From NCBI RefSeq assembly GCF_004798865.1, contig NW_025335268.1:76325318-76389317 (forward strand): a DNA stretch of 64,000 nucleotides, written 5' to 3'. Origin of the DNA: Varanus komodoensis. Taxonomy: Eukaryota; Chordata; Lepidosauria; Squamata; Varanidae. Positions 1 through 13,000 of this stretch are shown here, in pieces (positions within the stretch are counted from its first letter, which is position 1; each line of letters starts with the position of its first letter). The notes below the pieces were generated by a model. The model ran no database searches. It worked only from the letters and a program-made list of their open reading frames with translations, and was not told where the DNA came from. A program made the translations under genes and the position numbers.

Positions 1-220
1 TGCGGGCGCCGCGGGCTGTCCTCGGCTTGCGCAGAGCCGCCTCGGGCGGGGGACGGAGGCGCGCTGGCCTGGGAGCCGGCAGGGCCCGCGGCTCCGGAGG
101 TTTCGAGGGGCTCGGCTCCCTCGCGCGGCGGGTCGCTCCGGGCCCGCTGCGGCATCCGCGTGGGGCGGGTGGCTGGGGGCGCCTGGCGGTCTGCGGCGGG
201 CAGGATGCGGTTTTACGCCC
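1..220. promoter_or_regulatory. CpG-island-like segment, probable GCNA promoter/first exon
   Basis: The first ~220 bases are very GC-rich and dense in CG dinucleotides, unlike almost everything else in the window, and the density drops sharply after that. This is the usual look of a vertebrate CpG-island promoter. The first coding exon of GCNA follows about 1.1 kb downstream on the + strand and opens with a splice acceptor, so an untranslated first exon is expected here. I could not fix the transcription start or the donor. Reading frames through the segment (27-263, 160-516) look like by-products of GC richness. Confidence 0.6.
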
Positions 221-409
221 TTGCCCGGCAGCGCTGCTCGTGCTCCTCTTCCGTATTTTATGACCGGCTGGTCTGGAAAGTGATGGTTGAGGCGCTCGTT
301 GTCCCGTGGATTTGTGGTACTAAAGTCTTGCAGTTCCCCAAGGTCATTCTGCCCTTATCCACATTTGTGATCTGCATACATACTACTGTATGTAGTTGCA
401 GCTATCATC

Positions 410-905
410 TGAAAAAGGATCCTGTGGAGTTAGAAAATGCAGCAAAGGGGCTGGGGCAGCTCTCCTATGAGAAAAGTTTACAGCAGCTGGGATTGTTTGG
501 GTTACAAAAAAGGTGAATAAGGGGAGCCATGATAGAGGAGTGCAGAAATATGCATGGTGTGGAGAATGTAGAGGAGACATTTTCCTCATAATACTGGAGT
601 CCAAAGGGGTCATCCCATGAAACTGACTGGTGGGGAGTTCAGGACCAATCGAAAGGATTGCTTTACACATCAGGTAGTTAAACTATGGAATTCACTTCCA
701 CAAGAAGTAGTGATGCCAATCATTTGAATAGCTTTTAAAGCGGATTGGACAAGTTTGTGTGGGGTAGTACTATCAATGGCAACCATTCCAACAGGAATTT
801 GCTGTCTCCATTAGCAGAGGCATATGGGCGAGTGGGTGCTGTTACGTTCGTGTCCTCCTTGTGCATGAGCAGCGGGCTGGCAACTCTAAAGATTGTTAGA
901 CTGAT
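410..905 (+). repeat. CR1/L3-like LINE 3' fragment
   Basis: The segment reads like the C-terminal coding and 3' end of an old CR1-type LINE, with the typical 'ggaattcacttccacaagaagtagtg' type block shared with 38221-38300. It lies between the CpG island and GCNA exon 1. Strongly diverged; no open frame. Confidence 0.55.
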
Positions 906-1349
906 GGGCCCTTGATCTGATCCTGCATTGTTCTTAAGTTCTTAGGACACAAGTTGCTGGACCAAATAGGCCCTTGATCTGACCCTGCGGCGCTGCTGTT
1001 ATGTCTGTATGGTTGCCCCCAGTGGTAGTTTCTTATATTGCTTTTGAGTACAGGGGCCCCAATTTTACAGGCGTTTATTTCGTACCTGGATCCTGCTTAA
1101 GGGGATTCATCCAGCTGCACGGAGAGCAGGATGAATAAGGGAAGGGTTGTGAAGCATGGATGTTTATAAGGTAGTTGAATTCGCTAAATTAATAGTAACA
1201 CTAGCTCATAAATTATGCTCTTCCTGGACCAAAGCTCTGCTAGCTGTTGTGGGAGGCCACACTTGGTGACAGAGCTTCTTTCATGTAATGAACTGATTTG
1301 ATGTAAGGCAGTTCTGTACATCCTTACTGTTTGTTTCTTTATTTGCTAG

Positions 1350-1404
1350 GTCCAATGGCCCAACAGAAAATCTCAGCAGGATGTATGCTGCAAAAAACTA
1401 AGTC
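1350..1404 (+). CDS. GCNA: GCNA coding exon 1 (residues 1-17)
   Basis: An acceptor (tttgctag) precedes 1350 and a GTGAGT donor follows 1404. Five untranslated bases precede the ATG at 1355, giving a start MAQQKISAG. It ends in phase 2. The exon is short and carries no domain, so the support is its splice sites and perfect phase with exon 2. Confidence 0.72.
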
Positions 1405-4400
1405 GTGAGTAGTTCCGAAAGGAAAGGCATTGAGTTCTTCTGGAGTTTACAAGTCGCTGTAATGCTCTGATGTAAGATAGAAGCATAGAATACTAGAGTT
1501 GGAAGGGGCCCAAAGGCCATCAGGTCCAACCCTTTGCTTATTGCAGGACTCCAAGTTAAACCATTCATTTCAGATGGTTGTCCAGTTGCATCTTGAATGC
1601 CTCTAGTGTGAGAGAGCCCACAGCCTCCCTTGGTCATTGGTTGCATTGTTGTACTGCTCTGTCCAGAAATTTATTCTGATATCTAGCTGGAATCTGGCTT
1701 CCTGTAATTTGAGTGCATTATTCCTTGCCCTGCACTCTGGGGTGATCAAGAAGTGATCCTGTCCTTCCTCTTTGTGACAGCCTTTCAGGCACTTGTAGAG
1801 TACTTTTGTATCTCCCCTCAGTGCTCCCTTCTTGAGGCTAAACTGCTCTCTCTCTTCATGAGGCTTTTTTTTCCAGTCCCTGCATCTTCCTTGTTGTCTT
1901 CCTCTGAACCCTTTCGAGCTAATTTGCATTTATCTTGAAGTGAGGTGCCCAGAACGGGACAAAGTACTTCAGATGAGGCCTAACCAGTGTTGAATAGAGG
2001 AACTAGTATTTTACATGATTTGGATGTGTCACTTCTATTAATAGTGTTTGCCCTTTTTGCAACTGTATCACACTCATATTCAGCTTATGATCTACCACAA
2101 TTTCAAGATCTTCTCACCTGCAGTTTTGTTGAGCTAAGTATTCAAGAGAACTTTGGCTGTTGGGTGGTACAGAAATTAAATAGATAAAAATAAATTACTG
2201 ATCTTATAACAAGGCGTTTGATTTCCTTTTCCTAAGTGCAGAACTTGGCATTTGTCCCAGCTGAATTTCATTCTGTTGTTTTCAGCCCAGTGCTCCAACC
2301 TATCAAGATCACTTTGAATCTTCTCTCTGTCTTCCAGGGTATTAGCTAGCCCACCCAATTTTGTGTCATCTGCAAATCTGACAATCATCCCCTGCACTTC
2401 CTCATCCAAATCATTAATAAAAATGTTGAAGAACAATGGGCCCAGGGCTGAACCCTGCAGTACTGTGCTTGCTACTTCTCCCCGGTTTGAGAGGGTGCCA
2501 TTGATGAGCACTCTTTGAGTCCAGCTATGGATCCACCTGTCCAGTTGTTGCCATGTCTAACCCACTTTAAGCCTGTTTGCTAAGCAGCATATCATGGGGC
2601 ACTTTGTCAAAAGCTTTGCTGAAGTCAAGATAGATTATGTCCACATTGTCAATCAGGGAGGTTACCCAGCCAAAAAATGAAATCGAATTAGTCTGGTAGG
2701 ATTTATTCTTGAGAAATCCATGTTGGCTTCTTACAGAGTCCCAGAGTTGTGAATGCCCAAGTTATGAAGAACCTGTACTTACTAACTGCCATAAAGCATA
2801 TTAATTTAAAAAAAATTACTGCAGAAAATCATCACCATGGAGAGAGGGGAAGCAAAAGGGTAGAGAAGGCGGCCTTGAAAGCATGGCTTCCTACCCGGCC
2901 CATCTGGAGAGGGAAATCTTTCTGGCATTTCCTTTACTGCAAAGAGAAGACACTGGTGAGTCTGAGTGGGGAAGGTTAGAGATATTTGCAGTGTTTCTAC
3001 TTTTATGGGGGCCTTTATCACAAACCCCTATGAATAAGGAGGGCTGACTTACAAATTCAACTGAAAGACAAATTTCTGTTTTCTCAGGAATCAAACTTGT
3101 TCTTCTGGAGGCTGTCTAGTCACTGCATTGCTTTCAGAGTGCTTACAGACTGACTGCTTTCTAATCTGCTCCAGAATTTTCCCAGGGATTGATGCCAGAT
3201 TACCTGGTGTGTAGTTCCCTGGTTCTTTTTTCCCTTTCTTGAAGATAGGAACAACGCTAGCCCTTCTCCGTTCATCTGGCACTTCCCCTGTCCTCCATGA
3301 GTTCTCAAGGATAGTAGACAGTGTTTCTGAGAGTGGTTCCTCCAGCATCTCTCTGACTATAGGGTGAGTTCATCAGGCCCTGAAGCTTTGAGCTCATTCA
3401 ACCCAATTAGTTGATGCTGGACCATTTGCCTATCAGTCTTGAGCTGCCATTATGTTCCTTCAGCTTGTACTTCCCCTTCATCAGGAAGGTCATAGATTTT
3501 TTGGGAGAAGACTGAGCCAAAATAGGAATTGAGCACTTCCTCCTTTACTCTGTCATCTGCTCTTATTTTGCCACCCAAATTGAGTAGCTGAACACCCATT
3601 TCTTTCTTTTTTGCCAATAAAATATATATCTGAAGAAGGCTTTTCTGTTGCTTTTAGCATCCCTCACTAGACTCAATTCATTCCTAGTTTTAACACTACT
3701 GATGCCATCCCTGAAATTCCACGCTACCTGCCTTTGCATTCTTCCTTTGCATTCTGGCTTTCCACTTCTGATAGCAACATAGAAACAAGCAAGTCAGAAG
3801 GGACCTCCCGGGCCATCTAGTCTGACCCCCAGCTCCACTCATATAGTCCCCAACAGGTGGTTGTCCAATCTTTCCTTGAACACCCTCATTGATGGGGCCT
3901 CCACCACCTCCCTTGGAAGCCCATTTCATATCCTATCCCAGCTGAGCAAGTCAAAATCCTAAAAGACGATGCAGTTAAAGTGCTACACTCAATATGCCAG
4001 CAAATTTGGAAAACTCAACAGTGGCCACAGGATTGGAAAAGGTCAGTTTACATTCCAATTCCAAAGAAGGGCAATGCCAAAGAATGTTCAAACTACCGCA
4101 CCATTGCACTCATTTCACATGCTAGCAAAGTGATGCTCAGAATCCTACAAGCTGGGCTCCAGCAGTATGTGGACCAAGAACTACCAGTGTAGCACTTTAA
4201 CTGCATCGTCTTTTAGGATTTTGAATAGCTCAGCTGGAATACTGTCCACTAGCTTTGTTGTTGCTCAGACTTCCCATTCGACTTCACATTCCAGGACGTC
4301 TGGCTCAAGGTCAGTGACCACCGTGGTTATCAGGGACATTAAGCTCTTTCTTGTATAGTTCTTCTGTGTAATCTTGCCACCTCTTCTTCTGCCTCTGTTA

Positions 4401-7400
4401 AGTCCCTGCCATTTTGGTCCTTTATCATGTCCATCTTTGCATGAAATGTTCCCTTCATATCCCCCATTTTCTTGGAGAGATCTCTAGTCCTCCCTATTCT
4501 ATTGTTTTCGGAAGCTAAGCAGGGTCAGGCCTGGGCAGAAGTGGGATGGGTGACTTGAGTGTATGATTCTATGATTATTGCTGTCAACTGCCTAGAGAGC
4601 TATGGCTATGGGCAGTATAAAAATGTAATAATAATAATAATAATAATAATAATTCTTTGCACTGTTCATTTAAGAAGGCATTGTTATCTCTTCTAGCTAT
4701 TCTCTGGAATTCTGCATTCAATTGAGTGTATCTTTCTCTTTCTCCCTTGCCTTTTGCTTGCCTTCTTTCCTCAGCTATTTGTAAAGCTTCCTCAGACAGC
4801 CATTTTGCTTTCTTGCATTTCTTTTTCTTAGGGATGGTTTTAGTTGCTACCTCTTGTACAATATTGCAAACCTCCATCCATAGTTCTTCAGGCACTCTGT
4901 CTATCAGATCTAATTCCTTAAATCTATTTGTCACCTCTACTGTATATTCATCAGGGATATGATTTAGGTCATACCTGAGTGGCCTAGTGCTTTTCCCTAC
5001 TTTCTTCAATTTAAGCCTAAATTTTGCAACAAGAAGCTCATGATCTGAGCCTCAGTCAGCTCCTGGTCTTGTTTTTACTGACTGTATAGAGCTTCTCCAT
5101 CTTTGGCTGCAGAGCACATAGTCAGTCTGATTTCTGTGTTGACCATCTGGTGACGTTCATGTGTAGTGTTGTCTCTTGGGTTGTTGGAAAAGAGTGTTTG
5201 CTATGACCATCGTATTCTCTTGACAAAGTTCTACCAGCCTGTGCCCTGCTTCATTTTGTACTCCAAGGCCAAACCTGCCTGTTATTCTGGTTATCTTTTG
5301 GCTTCCTACTTTAGCATTCCAATCCCTCATGATGATAAGGACATCATTTGTTGGTATTAATTCTAGAAGGTGTTGTGGGCCTTCATAGAACGGGTCAACT
5401 TCAGCCTCTTCCGCACCAGTGGTTGGACTACTGTGATGTTGAATGGTTTGCCTTGGATTCGAACTGAGATCATTCTGTCATTTTGGAGATTGTATCTCAG
5501 TACTGCTTTTCCTACTCTTTTATTGACTATGAAGGCTACTCATAGTCTTTTTTCAGAGGGATTCTTGCCCGCAGTAGTATACCTGATGGTCATCTGAATT
5601 AAATTCACCCATTCCTGTCCATTTTAGTTCACTGATTCCTAAGATGTCGATGTTCAGTCTTGTCATCTCTTGTTAGACCACGTCCAGCTTGCCTTGATTC
5701 GTGGATCTTACATTCCAGGTTCCTATGCAGTATAGATCTTTACAGCATCGGACTCTCCTTTCACCACCAGATACATCGGCAACTGAGTGTCCTTCTGGCT
5801 TTGACCCAGTCGCTTCATTCTTTCTGGCACTACTAGTACTAGCCCTCTGCTCTTCCCAGTAGCATATTGGACACCTTCCGACCTGAGGGGCTCATCTTCT
5901 GGCGTCATATCTTTTCGCCTTTTGGTACTGTCCGTGGGGTTTCACGGCAAGGGTACTGGAGTGGGTTGCCATTTCCTTCTCCAGGGGATCACGTTTTGTC
6001 AGACCTCTCTGCTGTGGCCTGGCTGTCTTGGGTGGCCCTGCACAATGTAGCTCATCGCTTCAATGAGCTACGCAAGCCCCTTCGCCACGACAAGGCAGTG
6101 ATCCATGAAGGGGCTGCATACTTAGAAGATGCTAAAAGATCCCTTCGGAGTCTTCTCTTCTCCAGGCTGAAAAGACCCAGTTCCCTCCATCTCTCCTCAT
6201 ATGTCATTCCCCCCAACCCAGCCACCCTTCTTGTGACCCTGTGCTGCACCAATTCTACCCTAGCTCTGTCTCTCCTATAATGTGGAGTTCAGAACTGGAT
6301 GCAGCACTCCAGTTGTGGGCGCACCAGAGCCATGCAGAGTGGTTTCAACACCTCCCTTGATCTGGAAGCCATGCTTCTGGCTACACATCCAAGGGTGGCA
6401 TTTGCCTTCTTAAACACTGTGTCACACTGCTGGCGCATGTTCAGTCTGCTGTCAACAGCCATCCCAAGATCCCTTTTGCAAGTGCTGCTCTCCAGCCACT
6501 TGTCCCTCATCCTGTACCTGTAACACCTATTCCTGTCTCCCAAGTGCAAGATGTTACACTTATCCACATTGAATGCCACCTTGTTGTCCCCCGCCCACTT
6601 CCACGGCCTGTGCAGATCCTTCTGGATCTGGATCACCTGTTCCCCAGTTGTGGCCACTGCCCCCCCCCCTTTGGTATTGTCCATGAATTTAGTCAGCAGA
6701 CTAGTTATCCAGAACTGAGCCCTGGGGGACTCAGCTTGTCATTGGCCGCCATCCTGATAATTCCCCATGATACGTGTCCTTTTTTCTTTTCATATCATCC
6801 CTAAGGTTTTTGTGAAGCCACATGGGCTTCTCCTGCTGTTCAGTGAGCTAAACTAACTGGAAAAGGTAAAGGTAAAGGTTTCCCCTTGACATTAAGTCCA
6901 GTCATGCCTGACTCTAGGGGGCGGTGCTCATCTCAGTTTCCTAGCCAAGGGAGCCAGCGTTTGTCTGCAGACAGTCTCCGTGGTCATGTGGCCGGTATGA
7001 CTAAACACCGAGGTGCACAGAACGCTGTTACCTGCCCACCAAAATGGTACCTTTTTATCTACTTACATTTGCACGCTTTCGAACTGCAAGGTTGGCAGGA
7101 GCTGGGACGGAGCAACGGGAACTCACCCCGTTGTGCAGATTTGAACCAGCGACCTTTTGATCAACCAGCCCAGCAGCACAGCGATTTAAACCACTGCACC
7201 ACTAAACTGTAAAAGTTAAATTGCAATGCATGTCCTGCTACATACCACTGCAGAGATGAATTCTGATTTAAGGTCTTCCTTCCCTGTCATGCATAAAGTG
7301 ATACCCAGTGTTAGTCCTACATAGAGTAAACCATTGCCACTTAAGGCTCATTCATTTCACTGGGTCTACTCTACATAGGACTCAATGCTGTATCCTGTGC

Positions 7401-10034
7401 AATGGGCCCACATTAATTTTTAATCTCTTAAATGTGATCTCTTAAATGATTAGCTACAATGTTTGTCCTGTTGTTTGTTTTGCAGCTCAGCATCTTCAGA
7501 TAGTGATGAGGAATTTGAAAAGTGTAAGTAAAGCTCACTTCTACAGCCATAGAGAAGTTACGTCCTTTCTATTCTTCATTTCTTACTACATACTTCCATT
7601 TACTGTTGAGTATATTTATTGAATGGTTAAAGTATTTTTACTCCCAGCATGGCTCACAGAAGTCAAATAACAAGCCACAGAGTGTCTGGTATGGTTGTTG
7701 CTCAGGGTAAAGGTGCATATGCTTTGCCTGCGGAAGGTCCCCTGCGTGATCCTCCAGTGAGGGGTAGAGAGGAACCTTGTCTGAAGCCCTGGACAGCTGC
7801 CGTTGGTCAATGTTGGCAATATTGGGACAGATGTACCAATGGCCTTAATTAATATAAGGCATCATACTGTATTTGAGACAGTGTCTACTTGCAAATGTGC
7901 AGCCTAAGAAGTACAACACATCCTCTCTATTTATTGCGTGAGATCCAGGCTTTGTCATGCTTTGAATAGACCTGCTAGAATCTGGGACTTAAGTTAGTCA
8001 TGTCCTGTTTATATTCCATTGATTTAATTGTAGCTAGTCTAAGCACAACTTGATCCAGTCCAAGCCATCGTTTGAACATCTTTAATGTTTAATCTTATCA
8101 TAACTGTTGAATTTCAAATTTGTTTTAGTTACTTGAAAAGTTCATGCTGAGCAGCTACATAGATATTTGGTATCTAAATACTAAATTGGAAGCTGTCTTA
8201 TCCTGAACTGTAACAATGACCTATCTAGCTCAGCATTGTCCCCTGGACTGGCAGGGGCTCTTCCGGTTTTCAGATTAGAGTCTTTTCCAGCTGTGCTTGG
8301 AGATAGCAGGGCTTAAGCCTGAAATCTTCTGCATGCGAAGCAAGTGCATTCTGGTTGAGGTACAGCTCTTTCCCAAATAAAATGCTTCCTGATATTAACA
8401 AGTGCCTCCGTCTTTGGTGTTGGTAATTAAGCACCCCAGCCAAAAAAGGGGGGTAGTTTATTTCATCGCAGAAAAGGAAGAATTGCCCTGTTTTGTAAGA
8501 CAAAAATGAGATGGGAAGCCCTAGAGGTGAATTCATAACTTCAGCTTGTGGAGCTGAAGGTTAATAGCTCAAAGCTGTCATTAGCTTAAAAAGCATGTCT
8601 GTTGGTAGTCTCTGCTCCCCCTCTTCAGCCCTCGAGGTGACCCAGCCTAGCCCATGTGTGGCTTAGGGACACCGTCAAAATAGTGGTGAGCTGGGACTCT
8701 CCTCGTGTGTCTGTTCCAGGAACAATCAGAGATTAGCTGACTTGCAAGTCGAACCTTATTATAAGAGAGCTAATAGACAAAGAATAAAAACCACAAAGGA
8801 AGTCAATGCTGGCAGTTTGTCAGGTTAAGATGTATGCTTTCAGCACAGTTAACTAACCAGTTTTCTTTTATATCTAAGTTTTAAAGTACAGATGTCACTG
8901 GCTGTATCCTATACCCTTAACACAATTCACACATGAGAGTGCTTACAGTATCATTTCATTATCATCAGTCTGACTAACCCATAAATAAGAAAAGCATTGC
9001 TTACTTAGCAAGTGAACCGCTCCATCCAGAGCTCCTTCTGCCAGCCTCCTGAATGCATGTTTAGCCATGCCCTTTATACTCCATCTCAGGAATCTCCTGG
9101 AGGGCCATGCTTGGCAGACTTTCTCTCCCAGCATATATCAGGGAAATTGACGTCCCCCGTGATGAATGCATCACTCTTCTTGGAAATGCTGGCAAGTTGC
9201 CTTTCGTAGGTCACATCCTTGCCCTCTTTTTGACTGGGTGGTCAGTAATACACACCATAGTTGTTGACCTCTATTATGTTACCAGGCAAGCAGAATTTGC
9301 TCAGAAACCTTATTATATGTTCCTGATAGAAAACGATTATCAGGAGATGAAATCCAACAGTTTCTAAAGATGAACTCTGCTAGACAGCCATGTCTTCAAA
9401 GATCCCTTGAAGTCTCCTTGATTTGGGTGCTTTTTATGATGTTCTGTTGTATTTTATTGCTAAAGTACCTGAATAAGCACTGCCTTGACAATGTTTGAAA
9501 ATCACAAGGCCCTTCCACAATCATCTAGTCTGGAAAAAAACTTGCAGTTTCAGTTTAACCTATTTCTTCACTGGGCATTTTTCTTTCTGAACATTTTCAT
9601 ATGTGGGAGCTAAAGTGCCACCTTGAGAATGGGGGAGAATATATTTGTAATTCACCTGCCAACCAAGCCCCTGAAAAACCAGTGGGAGACTGATGTCAGA
9701 TAAGCATAGAAGATATATCACCCCAAAATTTCCCCAGGCTGTGCTCCTTGCTAGTTTGTTCAGTTGCGCGTCTAGTAAGGGTAGAGGTATCTGTTGACTG
9801 AGATTATTTTCATCCAACATGTTGACTTTAAATCCCCACAAAGCAGCTTACCAAAAAGTAAAGCATCATAAAATAATAGGAATTAGGTTTACAGGAATCA
9901 GTAAAACAGCAGAAGGCTCTTAAATATCATTTTAAAGCTGAGAAAAAGGGCAGACTTATTTTTTGTGCCTGAAGTACAATTTTGATGCTGCAGGCTGAAT
10001 GCGTCGGGGTGAGGTAAGTTGAGGGTGGCAGGCT

Positions 10035-10091
<57 letters not shown>

Positions 10092-13000
10092 CTGCCATCC
10101 TTTCTCCTCCTTCACCATCTTCCCTAGAGGATCAGAATGCTGTTCAGTTGTTGGCTTGCTGAAAGCTTTTGGATTTAGCCTGAGAGCTGCAGAAAATTAG
10201 ACTAAGGACCAAAGATTTCTCACACATGTTGTAGAGAGAAAGTAACCCCATATAACATCACCCCAGAAATGGCCTTTCCAGTACATCCAAGCAATGCACA
10301 GTTGGGGCCACTTGGAAAATGTCTTCAAAAGGTGCTTTAAATTGATGAATAGGCTTGTAGGGGAGAATGTGCTTTTTGAAACAGCAGGCCATTATGGAAT
10401 TTCTCAGTTATCATCAGTCCTTTGCATTGGTCCCAGAATCCTCTGACGCGCTCTTACTTCTGGGTTAAAGGCAGTAGTTACACAATTAGCACACAGTAGT
10501 TGCTCTGTGCTAGCTGAAGCTTCCAAATGGTGTTCAGAGACAGCCCCACTCAATGCACTACAACAGTCTAGCATAGATGTTGGTGAGAGTGCAGAAAACA
10601 GTGCAGTATAATCTCTCCATGTGGGATGCAGCTGCCCCTGCAACCTCATCTGAGGAACGATTCTGTAGATGCCACACGAGTGCTGGCTGTGTAAACATCC
10701 CCAAACAGCAAGCCCTTATACTTACCAGTTGGAAGAAGGGGGTGGGAATTAACCAGGAGCACCTCCACCTCTTCTGGACTGAGCTTCAATTTCATTAGGC
10801 CTTGCCCAGTCTATTTATTAGATTTTTATCCTGCCCCATTAGCTATAAGCCACCCTTATTTCTCCCTTGGCGAGGTCACCTGCCCAGGGAATCCAAAGCC
10901 ACACATTGGGTAGAAAAGTGCGGAGAAAGAACGAGTGAGCAAGAGTGTTGGAGCCCGCTGCACTCCCTCTGCTCCATAAACTGCTCCTTGTGGCAGTTTT
11001 ATGTTGCCGTTAAAGAGCACATGAAAGGAGAGGGAACCGTCTCCCCCCCAGTGCGATTCGTTGCTTTCAGTGTCAGCACACACAAAGGGGCTGTAGACCA
11101 GGGGTCCTCAAACTTTTTCAATAGGGGGCCAGTTGAAAGGCAGTGGTGACCCGGCATGGGCCGGTGAGAGGGGGCGGCCTGGGCACGCGGGCCGGTGAGG
11201 CATCGTTGGGCGCATGCGAGGCGGTGTTGGGCTCACGCGTGCGGGTGGTGGCGGTGGCTTGCTTGCTTGGAGATCTCCTAATGAGTCCAAAACCATCTCC
11301 GAGTGAGCAAGCAGCCCGCGTGCACACGGACAGTGGCGTGGGCCAGATAAATCAGCATGGCGGGGGCTGTAGTGCAAATGTGTGTGCTTTCCGTCAGCCC
11401 TCACTGTGTGATCTCGAAGCACTTCGGTGCTGTGTGGCTCCACCAGTAGCCCTTGGCCCACTTGCTCAGGCGATCCTGGGCTTGCGCTGCTTCGTTTATC
11501 CTCTCATGTTCCACCTGCCATGCTCCTAACTCTTGCTTGCACAGTGTCCCTCACTATTCTCAGTTGCTACTACCGCCAGCTCTCCTCTAATACTGTTGGA
11601 ATTTGGAAAATGCGTGCGCCCCAGAGGGGTAGACTGGAAGACCTTCTGGTCATGTTTAGGACACTGTAGGATTTTAATTCATCAAAGAAGCTAGTACTAA
11701 GCTGAGGCTGCTTCATAACTACAGAGAAGCAGCAGGGGCTGTTGGGACCCACGAGGCATGAAGAGCCTTCTGCGTGACTCTGACTCAGTTTTGGTTGGTG
11801 GTTAATGTGACCCCCCCCCCAATTCCTGTAAAGCATCAAATGTGGTGCCATAAGAATCTAAGTCTGTATAAATCCACCATCTATGCACGCGATGTTCCCG
11901 GTGGAGACTTGTGCATGGCCAAGAGAGCTGTTTAAAAACAATAAAATGACATTCTTCAGGGGAAGGTTGGGTCATCCACTGAAATTTCTCCTTTGAGACT
12001 ACAACTGAAGTTGCCTATCTGCTATTAAGCAGCTTTACGCTTTAAACTTTGGAAGCTTTTAATGTTGATTTGTTTTCTAGTTGGCATGTTTGTAGAAATT
12101 GGGAGAATTGCTTTCAGGAAAAGAATAATGAGTTTCTCCCTTTCATTGTTTTACTTAGTTTTATCTAAAATGAAGACCCCCAAAGCTTCAACATGTTGCA
12201 CACCAAGGAGTCAAATGCGCAGGTATGTAATGGCGTTTGCTGTGTTAGTCTTTAGAATGATGCAGATTTTCAAGTGGTGAACTGGAAAAAAATTCCACTT
12301 TCCCGAACCGATGGAATACCAATCTAGCAAATGTATTTGACTTGTACTTAGTTAAGAAACTATACCATGTTGATTTTATGTTTTGTATAAGTATCTGAAA
12401 ATGTTTTTCAGAAGTAGCAGAACTCAAAATACTTAATTAGGAATAATAATAAGTAATGTGTTATGATTTAAACAATATAGTCTAGCTAATCTAAAGCTTT
12501 ACTTCTGGAATAGTTTCTCCTGGCCTACTTATATATACGACCAATAAATCTTCGATTTAGACCAAAGCCAGCAGGCGTACAAAGGCCGTTCAGTGTATTG
12601 CATTGAGTGCCACAGCTACGACTATCTGCCAGCTGGACAGAAGGCATGGGTGTGTGCTTGATGTCATGAGCTTTCAGGGAGCATATTTGTTCTCTTGAAG
12701 CCAAGCTTGCTGACCTGGAGAAGCAAAGAAATATAGACACGACCCCTGGGATTAATTAACAGGGTTCCAACTCCTGGGTCATGGAGAAAGGGCATCTGAG
12801 GAAGGAGGGCATCATTCTGAGGAAGAGGGAAATGGTCCTTGGAACAGACCCATTCCTTTGAAGGCAAGCATGTATCCTCTTACGTGGAGGATGCCCCTTG
12901 GGGGAGCCTCTTGTAGTGGGAGATTCAACCATTAGGAACATAGAAAGCTGGGTTTGCAATGGACGTGTGGACTGCCTGGTTGTGGATATCACACCATCTA

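Larger units (their letters stand above)
3946..6118 (-). mobile_element. BovB (RTE-clade) LINE, 5' part, with a fold-back at its 3' side
   Basis: From right to left on the - strand: the BovB 5' region (the 'ggtactggagtgggttgcc' block at 5950 read in reverse), the endonuclease region (5000-5900) and the EN-RT linker with [18 protein letters not shown] and [21 protein letters not shown] (4584-5009). At ~4190 the element turns round: 3946-4190 carries RT sequence on the + strand ([41 protein letters not shown]), and ~36 bp at the turn are present in both orientations. A SINE sits inside at ~4508-4653. There is no 3' end; inactive. Confidence 0.88.

Noticed and set aside
27-516. Gly/Arg-rich and following frames in the CpG-rich start
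   Set aside because: Composition-driven frames without splice support; more likely an untranslated first exon and promoter.
2176-2511. Reverse-transcriptase-like gene
   Set aside because: It is a decayed CR1 LINE segment, not a host gene; the same holds for 32935-33507 and 30342-30776.
4511-4552. 5S rRNA gene
   Set aside because: Only ~40 bp match 5S rRNA and they run into a LINE-like tail, so it is a SINE head.
7138-7203. tRNA gene on the - strand
   Set aside because: A and B boxes belong to the Sauria SINE head; there is no complete cloverleaf, and the SINE body follows.
9898-10118. Arg/Glu repeat proteins
   Set aside because: They are translations of the (CT)n microsatellite.
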